Shown here piece by piece: positions 15,320-25,100 of a stretch of DNA of 36,397 nt. Source of the stretch: Verrucomicrobiota bacterium (GTDB taxonomy: Bacteria; Verrucomicrobiota; Verrucomicrobiia; Limisphaerales; JACDHS01); the NCBI GenBank assembly GCA_013820875.1, contig JACDHS010000043.1:1-36397 (forward strand), read 5' to 3'. Made by a program: the position numbers and the translations under genes. Each line of letters begins with the position of its first letter. Within the stretch, counting starts at the first letter, position 1. Below the pieces are notes generated by a model. The model was not told the origin of the DNA. It was given only the letters and a program-made list of their open reading frames with translations, and ran no database searches.

Positions 15320-17035
15320 TTAACGGAGACGCGACACTTCAGAATTGGGTGATCCAATAAAGATATTGTTACCGACTTCGTTTTGAGCCGGATTAGCCGT
15401 TGACCCGTAATACACGTCTCTAACGAAATTAACCATCCCGGGCACAACAGCAGCCCCAGTGTTGGGATTACTCGCAAGCTGGCCAAATTCCGATAGGAGG
15501 TAAACAAAACTCCCACTTGGGAAGAGAATGTTTTCCAAAACGATCGTCTTGGCGGACATACTGATGAAACCAGCGCTCCCGCTGAATCCAACATCACGCA
15601 AGGTCAATCGGTTTTCGGCTGCGAGGTGCGCGCTGTAGAAGCCGAGATAGCTACCATTTATCGCGATGTTATTACCCGCGATTAACGCCAGGGAATCAGC
15701 GGATATACGGACATTGCCGGACAAGGTCAGGTTCCCTGCGGCCCATAAAATCAACGAACCTTCGGGCGTAGGATTTTCGATTCGCAGCCCGTTTTCACTG
15801 GTCGAGCTGAGATTCATGTCGTTCAGGTCATTAAGTGAGAAGTAGTTTCCATCAAAGATAAGTGTGAATTCGTTAGGAAAAATGAAATCGCCCGCGGACA
15901 AAAACAATTCATCAACACTACCTTCCCCGACAACATGGGCTTGAGGAAATTGAAACGAGCCGCCTCCGAGGAAGGTGGTTGAATGGGAGGCGTTATCCGC
16001 AAACTGCATGATATTGAGCACGTCAATATACAAAGTGGGATCGCCAGCCGCCATGCTCATGTCCACAGTTTCGGCATCCACCAGGACGTTGTTGCCCTGC
16101 ATGAAATGGCCAAAATTCGGATTATACTGCAGATCATCATTATCCAGGAGGGCAGAACCAATGATGAGATCAAACTGGATGGGCGGCACAACAGGGTCAA
16201 CCGGCGGATCAATGGGAGGATCGATTGGTGGAACAGGATCGGGGCCCGGCCCCGTGGGGCCGCCAGCATGTGACACTTGCTCGAACAGTTCCTGCAGAAG
16301 GCTCGGATCAATCACCTGCACACCCTGTGGTGTCGCATGATCGCCAACCAACAAGCCAGTATCCACAGCGCGGCCATTGGCGATCAGTTTATTCTGTTTC
16401 GTAATCTGAAGGTTGATCAGGTTCATGGACGGGAGCTCATTATCGAATCCATTCACCAACAAACTGCCTTCGACCTGTTCACCGAGTCCAAAAGTGATGA
16501 CTGGCGAAAACCCTTCGCCGTTCGGCAACACGAAAATCATCTGGCCCGGCTTGAGAGTCACGGATTTTCCATTCGGCAAGGTCACCCGCCCACTGCCTTC
16601 GAGCAGGAGCACTTTGAAGCCCCCGTCATCCGTGGCCGCAATGATCATCGTTGTCCCCAGGACAGATGCGGCAGCCGATGTGGTGCGAATCGTTCCTCCA
16701 CCCTTTCCTTTTGGCGCCTGGAATAAAAGACTGCCTTTTTCGAGACTGATGGTGCGGTTCGACGGATCAAAAGAAAAAATACTGTTCGCGCCGATGCGAG
16801 TGATCGTCCTGTCTTCAGCAACCAATTCGGCTCGTGAACCAGGGCCTGTGCGGATCACATCCGGCAGATTGAAAACCTCATTAACGGATGCCTTCTTGGT
16901 TTGTTTCGTCGTTAATTCCAAGACTTTAACGTCGTTGATAACTTGGGTGAATCGGGATTGTTTCAGGTCGGCAGCAGAACCGACCGTTGAAATGAGTAAG
17001 GCGCAAAGATAAATCGCACCGGAAGAAACGTTCAT
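15320..17035 (-). CDS. Secreted FecR-domain protein with C-terminal beta-rich domain
   Basis: This 571-aa protein has a signal peptide ending near VGSAA. The FecR domain (about 50-175) shows VIRTGPGSRAELV, TRIGANSIFSF, LEKGSLLFQAPKG, TIRTTSAAASVLGTT and LKPGQM. A Pro/Asp-rich hinge (about 255-285, repeats of PPIDPP) leads to a Ser/Asn/Leu-rich region that looks like a beta-helix, similar to filamentous adhesin passengers. FecR domains were first known from iron-uptake sigma regulation, but here there is no sigma factor and no inner-membrane helix, so a periplasmic or surface role is more likely. It lies between the CHASE2 cyclase (24 bp) and the barrel gene (18 bp), consistent with one operon. 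Confidence 0.87.
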   Translation of the reverse strand: MNVSSGAIYLCALLISTVGSAADLKQSRFTQVINDVKVLELTTKQTKKASVNEVFNLPDVIRTGPGSRAELVAEDRTITRIGANSIFSFDPSNRTISLEKGSLLFQAPKGKGGGTIRTTSAAASVLGTTMIIAATDDGGFKVLLLEGSGRVTLPNGKSVTLKPGQMIFVLPNGEGFSPVITFGLGEQVEGSLLVNGFDNELPSMNLINLQITKQNKLIANGRAVDTGLLVGDHATPQGVQVIDPSLLQELFEQVSHAGGPTGPGPDPVPPIDPPIDPPVDPVVPPIQFDLIIGSALLDNDDLQYNPNFGHFMQGNNVLVDAETVDMSMAAGDPTLYIDVLNIMQFADNASHSTTFLGGGSFQFPQAHVVGEGSVDELFLSAGDFIFPNEFTLIFDGNYFSLNDLNDMNLSSTSENGLRIENPTPEGSLILWAAGNLTLSGNVRISADSLALIAGNNIAINGSYLGFYSAHLAAENRLTLRDVGFSGSAGFISMSAKTIVLENILFPSGSFVYLLSEFGQLASNPNTGAAVVPGMVNFVRDVYYGSTANPAQNEVGNNIFIGSPNSEVSRLR

Positions 17036-17059
17036 AGCGAGGGGCTGTTTACCGGCAGG

Positions 17060-19120
17060 TCACTTCTCGGTCAATGCAAAAGAGCCGTCCCACTTCTCGG
17101 GCAATGACTCTTTCATGCATGTTTTGCAGCGTTCGAGATACATGCCGCACAGGTAATCATCACCACCAATCTGCTCGGCGACGGCTAAAAACTTAACGAT
17201 CGCCTGGTCAAAACAACGTTTGCGATAGAGCTGCAACGCTTCATGGTAAACCGCGAGCCAGCCGGGCGCAGGTTGGGAACGGTCTCCCAAAACCATATAA
17301 ACTTCAACCGGCTGCGTTTTCCCTTTGAAAGCAATCGCACCGACGCTGCGGAAAATAAAATGGTCGCGTGTCAGTTTCTCCGCTTCCTGGCCGACCAGAA
17401 GATCTGTCTTGAATTGTTTGGTCGCACTTTCCAAACGCGCCGCCAGGTTCACGCCATCCCCAAGCACGGTGAACTCCATTCGGAAATCCGGATGCCCAAT
17501 ATTCCCGACGACCACTTCACCATGATTCACCCCGACTCCAATGGAAAGTTTTATCCGGTCATCCTTCCCCGCCCAACCTTCGTTCAACTTCGTGAGAGCC
17601 GCTCTCATATCCAGCGCAGTCTTGATAGCTCGACGCGCATCCACATCCAGACCGTTCGAATGCGTATCACCCCACGCGGCCATGATGGCGTCGCCAATAA
17701 ATTTCTGTAGAGTTCCATCGTGCTGGTGAACGATCCCTACCATGTCAATGAAGTACTCATTAAGCTGCGAGACAAGAGTGGTAGCATCCGTTCCTTCCGT
17801 CATGCTGGTGAACCCGCGAATATCCGAAAACAAGACCGTGACTGCTTGTTTTCTTCCGCGCAGCGATTCCACGAAAGACCGCTTATCGCCAAGAATGGTT
17901 TTGGCGACATTTTTGGAAACGTATTTATCCAGAACGGAACGAACCCGTTTTTTCTCGATCTGTTCCAGCAAGTAACGAAAGCCAATCCCGCCCATGCCAG
18001 TGACCACCAATCCAAACAGCGGCGGCACAACAGGAATGACCAGGCTGTGAACGGAGAACATCTGTTGAGCGACTAACATAAAACCACCCGCTACAACTGC
18101 CAACGAAACGCCTTGGATCCAGGCACTTCGCATGAAGATACAGATCAGTGCGGCAAATGTGAGCATCCCAAGTGTCACGATCTGGTTCACTCCCTTTGAG
18201 GAATCGCGTAAGAACGAATTATCAAGCAGCGTGGCCAGCATGTTGGCTTGAACCTCGGGCCCTGCCATTGTTCCCCAGGGGGTCTCATGGAAGTCCTGAA
18301 GAATCTCAGCGTATGGACCGACCAGGACAATTTTATCTTTGAAGATTTTACCGCTGTTCAACGGGGGCGTCTGCCAAATGCTCTCAACGAACACATTCTC
18401 TATTGGAAATACTTCATACGTTCCATTTGGTCCTGCAAAATCGATAAAGTTAGAATCATGTAGTGGCGGAAATTGCGACACCCCAGCAAATTTCTGCGCA
18501 CTGACCGCGCTGAGGGAAAATTTCATTTCATCGAAGATGGTCCCATGAAAACGCGCCCGGCGTGTCACACCGTCACCATCTGGCCACGTAGTAACGAACC
18601 CAACTATCGGCTGATTCGGATCGGAGAGGAGTGATTCATTAGGCATCACATATTGAACATCGGTATAGTTGTTTTGTGATCTGGCGAGCATCGAGCCGAT
18701 AACGACCTTGGCCTCATGTTTTTGCAGTGCCTGCGCGAATATTTCATCTCCTTCGGTGACACCTGCGAAAACCAGATCGAACATCACGACTTTGGCTCCC
18801 GCCGCGACCAACTTCTCCAAGAGACCGGCATAAACCCGTCGATCCCATGGCCATGGCGCCTGCATTAGCTGTAGCTCCTCGCTAGCGTTGACGTCATCCT
18901 CCCAAGGATACGCGAAGCTCGAACCCTGAATCCCGATTACAACTATATTTGGATTCGGATGCGAACCGCCTCTCTTACCATATCGCAGATCGATTGAGCC
19001 TCCCTCAATGTTCTGCCAAAACCATGAATCTTTTAACAATTCACTATTGGCAAAAAAGAAAACGAGCACCGCGAAAGCAGCGATAATCCATTTGGCGCGA
19101 CGCGTGAGGAACTCCAACAT
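17060..19120 (-). CDS. CHASE2-domain class III adenylate cyclase
   Basis: The 686-aa protein has an N-terminal membrane helix (about 11-24), an extracytoplasmic CHASE2 sensor (about 30-305), three further helices (about 312-382), and a cyclase catalytic domain (about 425-610). D433 and D477 are the metal-binding aspartates (FSDIRGF, KFIGDAIMA). K473 and D555 occupy the positions that select adenine, and N558 and R562 fit the transition-state residues in GDGVNLAARLE. It therefore should make cAMP. Residues 620-670 may form a short helical repeat. As first gene of the cyclase-FecR-barrel set, it would pass a periplasmic or surface signal to cytoplasmic cAMP. No CRP-like regulator is found in the window. 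Confidence 0.95.
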   Translation of the reverse strand: MLEFLTRRAKWIIAAFAVLVFFFANSELLKDSWFWQNIEGGSIDLRYGKRGGSHPNPNIVVIGIQGSSFAYPWEDDVNASEELQLMQAPWPWDRRVYAGLLEKLVAAGAKVVMFDLVFAGVTEGDEIFAQALQKHEAKVVIGSMLARSQNNYTDVQYVMPNESLLSDPNQPIVGFVTTWPDGDGVTRRARFHGTIFDEMKFSLSAVSAQKFAGVSQFPPLHDSNFIDFAGPNGTYEVFPIENVFVESIWQTPPLNSGKIFKDKIVLVGPYAEILQDFHETPWGTMAGPEVQANMLATLLDNSFLRDSSKGVNQIVTLGMLTFAALICIFMRSAWIQGVSLAVVAGGFMLVAQQMFSVHSLVIPVVPPLFGLVVTGMGGIGFRYLLEQIEKKRVRSVLDKYVSKNVAKTILGDKRSFVESLRGRKQAVTVLFSDIRGFTSMTEGTDATTLVSQLNEYFIDMVGIVHQHDGTLQKFIGDAIMAAWGDTHSNGLDVDARRAIKTALDMRAALTKLNEGWAGKDDRIKLSIGVGVNHGEVVVGNIGHPDFRMEFTVLGDGVNLAARLESATKQFKTDLLVGQEAEKLTRDHFIFRSVGAIAFKGKTQPVEVYMVLGDRSQPAPGWLAVYHEALQLYRKRCFDQAIVKFLAVAEQIGGDDYLCGMYLERCKTCMKESLPEKWDGSFALTEK

Positions 19121-19279
19121 TCTCCAGTTATTCTCCGAATAAAACGTCCCGAAACAAGAACGGAAACAACGGCGGATGGCTGACGTGTGCCACCTGCTTC
19201 AAAAAACTCTGTTCGACACGGCTCGAGCGCTTAAATAAACCTATCGGGTGCATCGGTCAACCAACGCCTCGCTTGTCAC

Positions 19280-19705
19280 TTATCCAAACCAATCACTCAC
19301 ATAAGGACCGAGTACGATCAACCCGATGAAGACAGCCGTCAGCGCCGCGAGAAGGACACCGGCGGCGGCGAGGTCTTTGGCTTTGCCGACTCGTTCGTTT
19401 TTTTCGGGACAAAGCGCATCGGCAAGATATTCGATGGCGGTATTCAATGCCTCGGCTGTCCAGACCAGGCCGATGGCGAAGACGATGGCACACCATTCAA
19501 ATTCAGTGATCTCAAAATAAACCCCTGCCGCGATAACGAACACGATTGCCGCCAAGTGGATCCAGGCGTTGTGTTCTCGGGAAACGAGGAGGCAAAGGCC
19601 ACGATAGGCGTATGCGAAACTGCCGAAGCGGGCTTTGAGGCTGAAGCTCTTGGATTTCCTGAAAAACGGGGCCTCGGAACGTTTGTTCTTCCCTCGTGTT
19701 TTCAC
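19280..19705 (-). CDS. dgkA: Diacylglycerol/undecaprenol kinase (DgkA family)
   Basis: This 141-aa membrane protein phosphorylates diacylglycerol or undecaprenol, recycling lipids released during envelope synthesis. After a basic N-terminal tail, SREHNAWIH and the signature EALNTAIEYLADALCPEKNERVGKAKDLAAAGVLL hold the acidic and lysine residues used for metal and ATP binding. Three hydrophobic helices are visible (about 48-66, 70-88, 108-135), as in the family. It is 59 bp after the LptE-like gene on the same strand, fitting an envelope cluster. Which lipid is the substrate cannot be decided; many non-enterobacterial members act on undecaprenol. Confidence 0.92.
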   Translation of the reverse strand: MKTRGKNKRSEAPFFRKSKSFSLKARFGSFAYAYRGLCLLVSREHNAWIHLAAIVFVIAAGVYFEITEFEWCAIVFAIGLVWTAEALNTAIEYLADALCPEKNERVGKAKDLAAAGVLLAALTAVFIGLIVLGPYVSDWFG

Positions 19706-19764
19706 AAAATCAAGTTAGGAAGCGCAATATCTGGCAGGCACGACGCAATGCACCGCCGGGGCGG

Positions 19765-20319
19765 TTACCACGTGCCATCCACCAGCAGTGAGGTAACGTT
19801 CCGGGCGAGATCATCGGCGAGCAGAGGAACCGCTTGCCGTTCTGCGCTGGACAAATCAGCTCCCACTCGGATCGAGGTGCGGCCGGTTACCTGCCTGTTG
19901 AGCAACACTTTGCCGCTGCTTCGATCCACCGCCTGCACCTGTGCCGTCATGTGGAGGTAATAATCGCGAACCGTGCGAACGTCACTTGGCTGAAATGCCA
20001 ACTCCGAGCGACGGAATCCAACAATTACACCGGTCACCACCACATCACCACTGTCCTTCGTATCGAGGGCGTAAGTGCCGTCCTGTTGCAGGCGTTTGCG
20101 GAGCGAGTGTGTCGCGTAATCTGTGAGGCGCGGTTCCTGAGTTTGGTTTTGAAACGGATTCACCTGGATGGACCTGGACTTCGCTGCCATTCCATTGGTC
20201 GGCCCCACTTTGTAACCTGCGCAGCCCGAAAAGAGAACGGCGGATACAACCAGCGCCATTGAAAAACCGACGCTTTTCAATACAGCCGGTTTCAAAAGGT
20301 TCAGTGCAACAATGCGCAT
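19765..20319 (-). CDS. lptE: LptE-like LPS-assembly lipoprotein
   Basis: The 184-aa product has a long signal ending in the lipobox LFSGC (Cys33), then GYKVGP, SIQVNPFQNQTQEPRL, a TDYATHSLRKRLQQDGTY segment and a beta-rich core. This order matches the LptE family, the lipoprotein that plugs LptD and helps insert lipopolysaccharide in the outer membrane. The start ATG follows the BamD-like stop by one base, so the two are translated together. A later in-frame ATG at 20259 would also give a lipoprotein signal. No lptD gene is in the window. Confidence in the family is good, but function is by homology only. Confidence 0.82.
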   Translation of the reverse strand: MRIVALNLLKPAVLKSVGFSMALVVSAVLFSGCAGYKVGPTNGMAAKSRSIQVNPFQNQTQEPRLTDYATHSLRKRLQQDGTYALDTKDSGDVVVTGVIVGFRRSELAFQPSDVRTVRDYYLHMTAQVQAVDRSSGKVLLNRQVTGRTSIRVGADLSSAERQAVPLLADDLARNVTSLLVDGTW

Positions 20320-20320
20320 T

Positions 20321-21301
20321 TTATTGCTCTTCGAGCCGGCGTTTCAAGTCGTCGATGCGGAGGCGGGCGAGAATGGCCATGGACGAATTCGGATCTTTTA
20401 CCAGCACTTCGTTGTAATAGATCAGCGCACCATCAAACTTTTTACGCTTTTCGTAGAACTTCGCGATTTCGTAGCTGCCGCGCGCCTGTTCGTAGCGCAT
20501 GCCTTCAATCAACGTTTGCGCATCCGCCACTCGATGATCGTCCGGATTCAACGTCACAAAATCAGTAAAGGCAGCAATCGCCTGTGCTGCGGCGTTCTGG
20601 TCGTATTCAGCGGTGCGAGCCTGCTTGTGATACGCCATGCCAGCTTTGAACAACGCATCGGCGGAAACCTCTTTGCGATCGCTGTAGCGGTCCGCCGCGA
20701 TTTCGTAGGCTTTCACAGCCTGACCAAATTCGTTTTGCTTTTCACGAGCTGCACCGATGTCCATCTGCGCCTGCGGCGCCACTTCGCTGTAGGGCCCGTT
20801 TTTGACAACTTTCGTCATCATGTCAGCGGTCTTGTCCATGGAGGGAAAAAATGGAATGTAACCCCAGAGCTTGAACCATTGACCGTCGAGAAACCGGACT
20901 GCGATCTCGTGTTGGCGTTCGAGGACTTCTTCGTAATTCGTGGCTTTGGGATATTTTTCAAGGACTTCCTGGTAAGCTTTGAATGCTTTTTCGTCCTGTC
21001 TTTTGGCTTCGTAGGTCCGCCCAAGCAGATACTGGGCTTCGGGAGCGTAGTCGGAAAGCGGCCAGACTTTTACCACCCGGCGAGCGGCTTTGAATGCCAT
21101 GTCGTACTTACCATCATCAAAAGCTTGCTGCGCCACTTCGAGTTGGTCTTTGGCGCGAGTGCGGGTCCATTTGCCTTCTGAACCCGCTCTTTCATAGGTC
21201 CACCCTTCACCGGGACGAAACACAAGGGGAGCAGGTGAAATAGAAGGGAATGCCAGGAGGCACACTAAGATAAAAAGAATTTGAACAGACCAACGCTTCA
21301 T
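20321..21301 (-). CDS. bamD: BamD-like tetratricopeptide-repeat envelope protein
   Basis: The 326-aa protein has a cleavable-looking signal (VQILFILVCLLAFPSISPA) and several TPR-type helix pairs, for example DQLEVAQQAFDDGKYDMAFKAARRV, APEAQYLLGRTYEAKRQ and ADALFKAGMAYHKQAR. The plan fits BamD, the TPR subunit of the outer-membrane protein insertion machine, or the related YbgF/CpoB type. Canonical BamD is a lipoprotein, but here no lipobox follows the signal, and Cys14 sits inside the hydrophobic core with Val before it. Its coupling to an LptE-like gene supports an outer-membrane assembly role. A generic periplasmic TPR protein is the main alternative. Confidence 0.72.
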   Translation of the reverse strand: MKRWSVQILFILVCLLAFPSISPAPLVFRPGEGWTYERAGSEGKWTRTRAKDQLEVAQQAFDDGKYDMAFKAARRVVKVWPLSDYAPEAQYLLGRTYEAKRQDEKAFKAYQEVLEKYPKATNYEEVLERQHEIAVRFLDGQWFKLWGYIPFFPSMDKTADMMTKVVKNGPYSEVAPQAQMDIGAAREKQNEFGQAVKAYEIAADRYSDRKEVSADALFKAGMAYHKQARTAEYDQNAAAQAIAAFTDFVTLNPDDHRVADAQTLIEGMRYEQARGSYEIAKFYEKRKKFDGALIYYNEVLVKDPNSSMAILARLRIDDLKRRLEEQ

Positions 21302-21470
21302 GCGGCGATGAACCTAAAGGGTTGCTAAAACCAAGTCAATTAACCTCTGGTTCCGTCTTTGATATACTTTCAATGCTTCTCACCCTTCAAACAAATCCCG
21401 CAATTGTATTCTCCGCTTCAGGATTGCACCGATTGCTGCTTTCATAAGGGTATGACAAGACTTTGCGCCC

Positions 21471-22118
21471 ATGGAAAATGAAAATTTGATCGATCAACTT
21501 GCGCGCACAATTTGCGATTATCATCGACTGAACCACACGTTGGAGAAGAGCGACTGCATCATGGTGCTTGGAAGCAATGATCCTCGCGTGGCGCGGCGCG
21601 GGGCCGAACTTTACCTCCAGGGATGGGCGCCGCTCCTGATTTTCTGCGGAAATGTCGGCGCATTGACCGAAGATCTTTATGGCAGGCCGGAAGCAGAACA
21701 TTTCGCTGAGATTGCGATCGAGATGGGCGTTCCTGAAGAATGTATCCTGATTGAGAACCGCTCCACCAACACGGGCGAGAATATCAAGTTCACCCGCGAA
21801 CTGTTACAACGGATGCGGTTTGATCCGGCAAATCTTATTGTGGTGCAGAAACCGTACATGGAGCGCCGCGCCTACGCGACTTTCAAACAATTCTGGCCGG
21901 AGAAAAAGTTCATTGTGACTTCGCCGCAAATTGCCTACGCCGATTATCCCCTGCCCCACATGCCAAAGGAAAAGTTGATCAACATAGTCGTGGGCGACCT
22001 GCAACGCATCAAGCTCTACCCGGAAAAGGGTTTTCAAATCCCGCAGGAAATTCCAGATGCTGTCTGGGAGGCTTACGAGAAACTGGTGGCCTTCGGGTTT
22101 ACCAGTCACCTCATTTAG
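21471..22118 (+). CDS. YdcF-like (DUF218) protein
   Basis: This 215-aa protein belongs to the DUF218/YdcF group: IMVLGSNDPRVARRGAELY, a glycine turn LIFCGNVG, the characteristic ENRSTNTGENIKFTRELL, and VVQKPYMERRA. Related proteins bind S-adenosylmethionine (E. coli YdcF) or act in envelope polymer metabolism (SanA, ElyC), but the true reaction is unresolved. No signal peptide or membrane helix is present, as in cytosolic YdcF. It is divergent from the BamD-like gene and convergent with the large MBG/Ig gene. The 170 bp before it are AT-rich and probably contain both promoters, though no clear boxes stand out. Confidence 0.85.
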   Translation: MENENLIDQLARTICDYHRLNHTLEKSDCIMVLGSNDPRVARRGAELYLQGWAPLLIFCGNVGALTEDLYGRPEAEHFAEIAIEMGVPEECILIENRSTNTGENIKFTRELLQRMRFDPANLIVVQKPYMERRAYATFKQFWPEKKFIVTSPQIAYADYPLPHMPKEKLINIVVGDLQRIKLYPEKGFQIPQEIPDAVWEAYEKLVAFGFTSHLI

Positions 22119-22140
22119 CACAGCTTCCAGAGACAAAAAA

Positions 22141-22167
22141 TCCCCCGGCCATTTGAAAGCCGGGGGA
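22141..22167 (-). terminator. Intrinsic terminator of the MBG/Ig protein gene
   Basis: A perfect 9-bp GC-rich stem, TCCCCCGGC with GCCGGGGGA, encloses a nine-base loop. Read on the minus strand it lies 21 bp after the stop at 22189 and is followed by TTTTTTGT. On the plus strand there is no T-run, so it serves the minus-strand gene. Confidence 0.9.
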
Positions 22168-22188
22168 GTGACTCAGATGATCTGAAAT

Positions 22189-25100
22189 CTATTCTTCGAT
22201 CGGATCCAGTTCGACGCTCCCGCTTTCATTTGTCCCGATAAAAAAGCCGGAACCAAAGTTGTAATCCTGCACCAGCACACCGGCATATTTAGTTGGAGGC
22301 GCGGGATCTTCCGGATGCGCAAATGTGCCTTTCAAGAGACCTGTCTTCGCAGCAAGCCCGGCTTTCACCTTGTTCAGATAAGTCTCCGTCTTGAGCGCCA
22401 GCAAAGTGGTATTGCTACTGACCATGAACCTGGCTTCGAAGGGTTCAGACAAATTACCTTCCGCAAATGAGATAACAACGTTCGTCATTTCGACCGCCCG
22501 AATCCCTGATTTGGCAATTGGCGGCAACCAGCGGGAACCGATCACTTCAAGGTTTTGATTGGTGAAGCCATTGGCATACAGAGAGTCAGCCCCGGTGTTG
22601 ATCCAATGCAGATTTCCTGCTGGAGCCATGTTGCCCAGGGCGTTGGTTTCATAATTTAACCAACCCAGGACAAAACCTTTGGTTTCAGTAATCTTCTTCT
22701 GGGTGAGGGAATGAAACCGCACCTGCTTGTAGGCAGGGGCGAAAAAGGGCCAGGCCCCATCTTTGGAAACTACCGTGGCTTGTTTCAACACCTGGCCATC
22801 TGCGGATCCGCCAGCCAGTTTGAGTTTGCCGCGTTTGTCGATCGTCACCAATCCGTATCCAGAAGCAATTGGACCTTCATTCTTATTGGTAAAACCAGGA
22901 AGCAGCATCGTGTAGGCATTCGCGAAAGCGGTAGCTTGTTCAAGAATGTTGGTGGTCCAAATGACTCGGTCTGCTTTCAAGTCAGAGACCCATTCACCGT
23001 CCTGGGCCACAGTGCCGCTGAGAGTCTCACTAGCGCCATTGAAATCCAGGGCAAACCTCACCGTCACCTCTGGCTTCTCAAAGCTTTTGGAACGAATCTT
23101 AGTAGTCGCGGAGGCGGTGCCATCAATCCCGAGTTTACCCGAGAAGCCCAGAGCATTGCCGTTCAACAGGAGCTTCCCACTAAAGCCCAATTTAGGCGTG
23201 ACTTTCAATGTGACAAAGCCAGCGCTCTCGTAAGCCACGCCGTTGTTTGTATCACTGAACAAGCCATTATAAACACCGCCAAAACGATAGAACGGATTGG
23301 GGATGAAGTTCGCATTCACCACCATATCCTCTTCCATGAGGAATCTGACGGTCAGGTTGTTTGTTTGCAGAATGTTACCGTTTCCGTCAGTCCAATTCGT
23401 CAGAATCCAGTCCGGTGCTCCGGTCTCTTTGGCTACCAATCTATACGGCCGCCCAATGAAAAGATTCGTGTTGTTGTCTGAGTACAAAGATGGGGCGGTT
23501 GGATTCAACACTGTGCCGATCCCATTTGTCACAATAGTGAGTGGAGAAGGCTGGTTATAGATAAACTTCACCACAGCGGAGGTTGAAGAATTTCCCGCGA
23601 GATCTGTTGCCGCAAAGGAAATGGTATTTGTTCCCGGTGCCGGTGTTACGGTGGAACTCCAGGCTGTCACGCTTTCTGCGAACACTTTGTAATCCACTTC
23701 AGTGAATTCAGCGTTGTTCAAACTCTGCTTTACACTTACCACCCGCACATTGTCAGATGCTATTCCGCTCACTACCAATGAAGGCTCTGTGTAAACCTTG
23801 TTGCTTCCAGGAACGATCGTTGTCAGGACTGGCTTTTGATTGTCGGGCACAACCTGCAACTGAACCGAAGTAATGGCCGATCCCATCCCATTGCTCGCTG
23901 TTATAGAATAACTCCCAGCATGCACATTTCTCACATTTTCGATGGTGTGACTGCTGGATGTGGCGTTTGCAATAACATCCCCTTCAAACAGCCATTGGTA
24001 ATCCAATCCGTTCCCTGAGACTTCAACCGTGAGAACGATGGTATCGCCTTCATCTGCGATTACCAATTCGGTAGCATCAACAATCATCGGAGTATCAATG
24101 ATGGCGAGGGTGCCCTCATTGTAAGTGACAGAATAGTTGCCGAGTTTTCCATCCGGATCTTCAACGCCATTGATTGTGATCGGGTAATTTCCAACCAGAC
24201 TCGACTGGGTGGCGGCCGTTTCCAGGATTGGGGTAATATTATCTGAGTTCTTCAGCCCTGTGAGCGTGCCAGTCAGAACAGGGTTCTCGTCGCCAACGGC
24301 TCTTGTCTTATCGTCAGCAGTCACCGTCAAACTCGCAGCAGTAATTGTCAGGGTGCCGCTGATTGTCTCCACATTGTAGTTGATCAACCGGCCATCCGGA
24401 TCATTGAGCCCCAACACGATGGCATAGTCGCCCACTGCGCTGGCAATTCCGGCCCCTGTTGAATAGAAGACGCTGATAGCGTCGTCGTTCTGAATACCGC
24501 TGATGCTTCCTGTTAAAGGCGGATTGGCATCCCCATAAACCCGGGTAACATTGTCAGCGGACACCTGGAGAAACGCTTGAGCCACTGAAAAACTTTGGTC
24601 AACCGGTTCTGCTTCATCATAGAAATCGTTGCCCGCCTGGGTGGCGCGAACCGTCACTTCGCCGACACCAGTAATAGTGATCGTCTCCTCACTAAGGGTG
24701 GCGGGGCCGGACATAATCACAAAGCTGACCGGAAAAGATGAAGATGCAGTAGCGGTCACCGGGAAAGGTGAATCGCCATAAGTTTTTTCAGAGGGGCCAT
24801 CGAACGAAATGGTCTGAGTCTGTTTTCCCGTCTTAAAGGTGTCGCTCGTTACACTGATAAACCCATCAGCCGAAGCGGTTAACTGTTTACCCGCGCCGCC
24901 CTCGTTCATGTGCAAATCAGAAAATATCACTTCACCATTTCCGGCTTCCGTGCCGATATCCTGCGTCAAAGTTCCGAGCAAAGTGCCAGATCCTTTGCTT
25001 AACGATATTGTCACATCCAAACTGGCGGGAAGCCCGAGCGACGAAGCATTTCCATAGCTATCTTCCGTCCTCACTTGAACCGTGAACGGAGCGCCAACCA

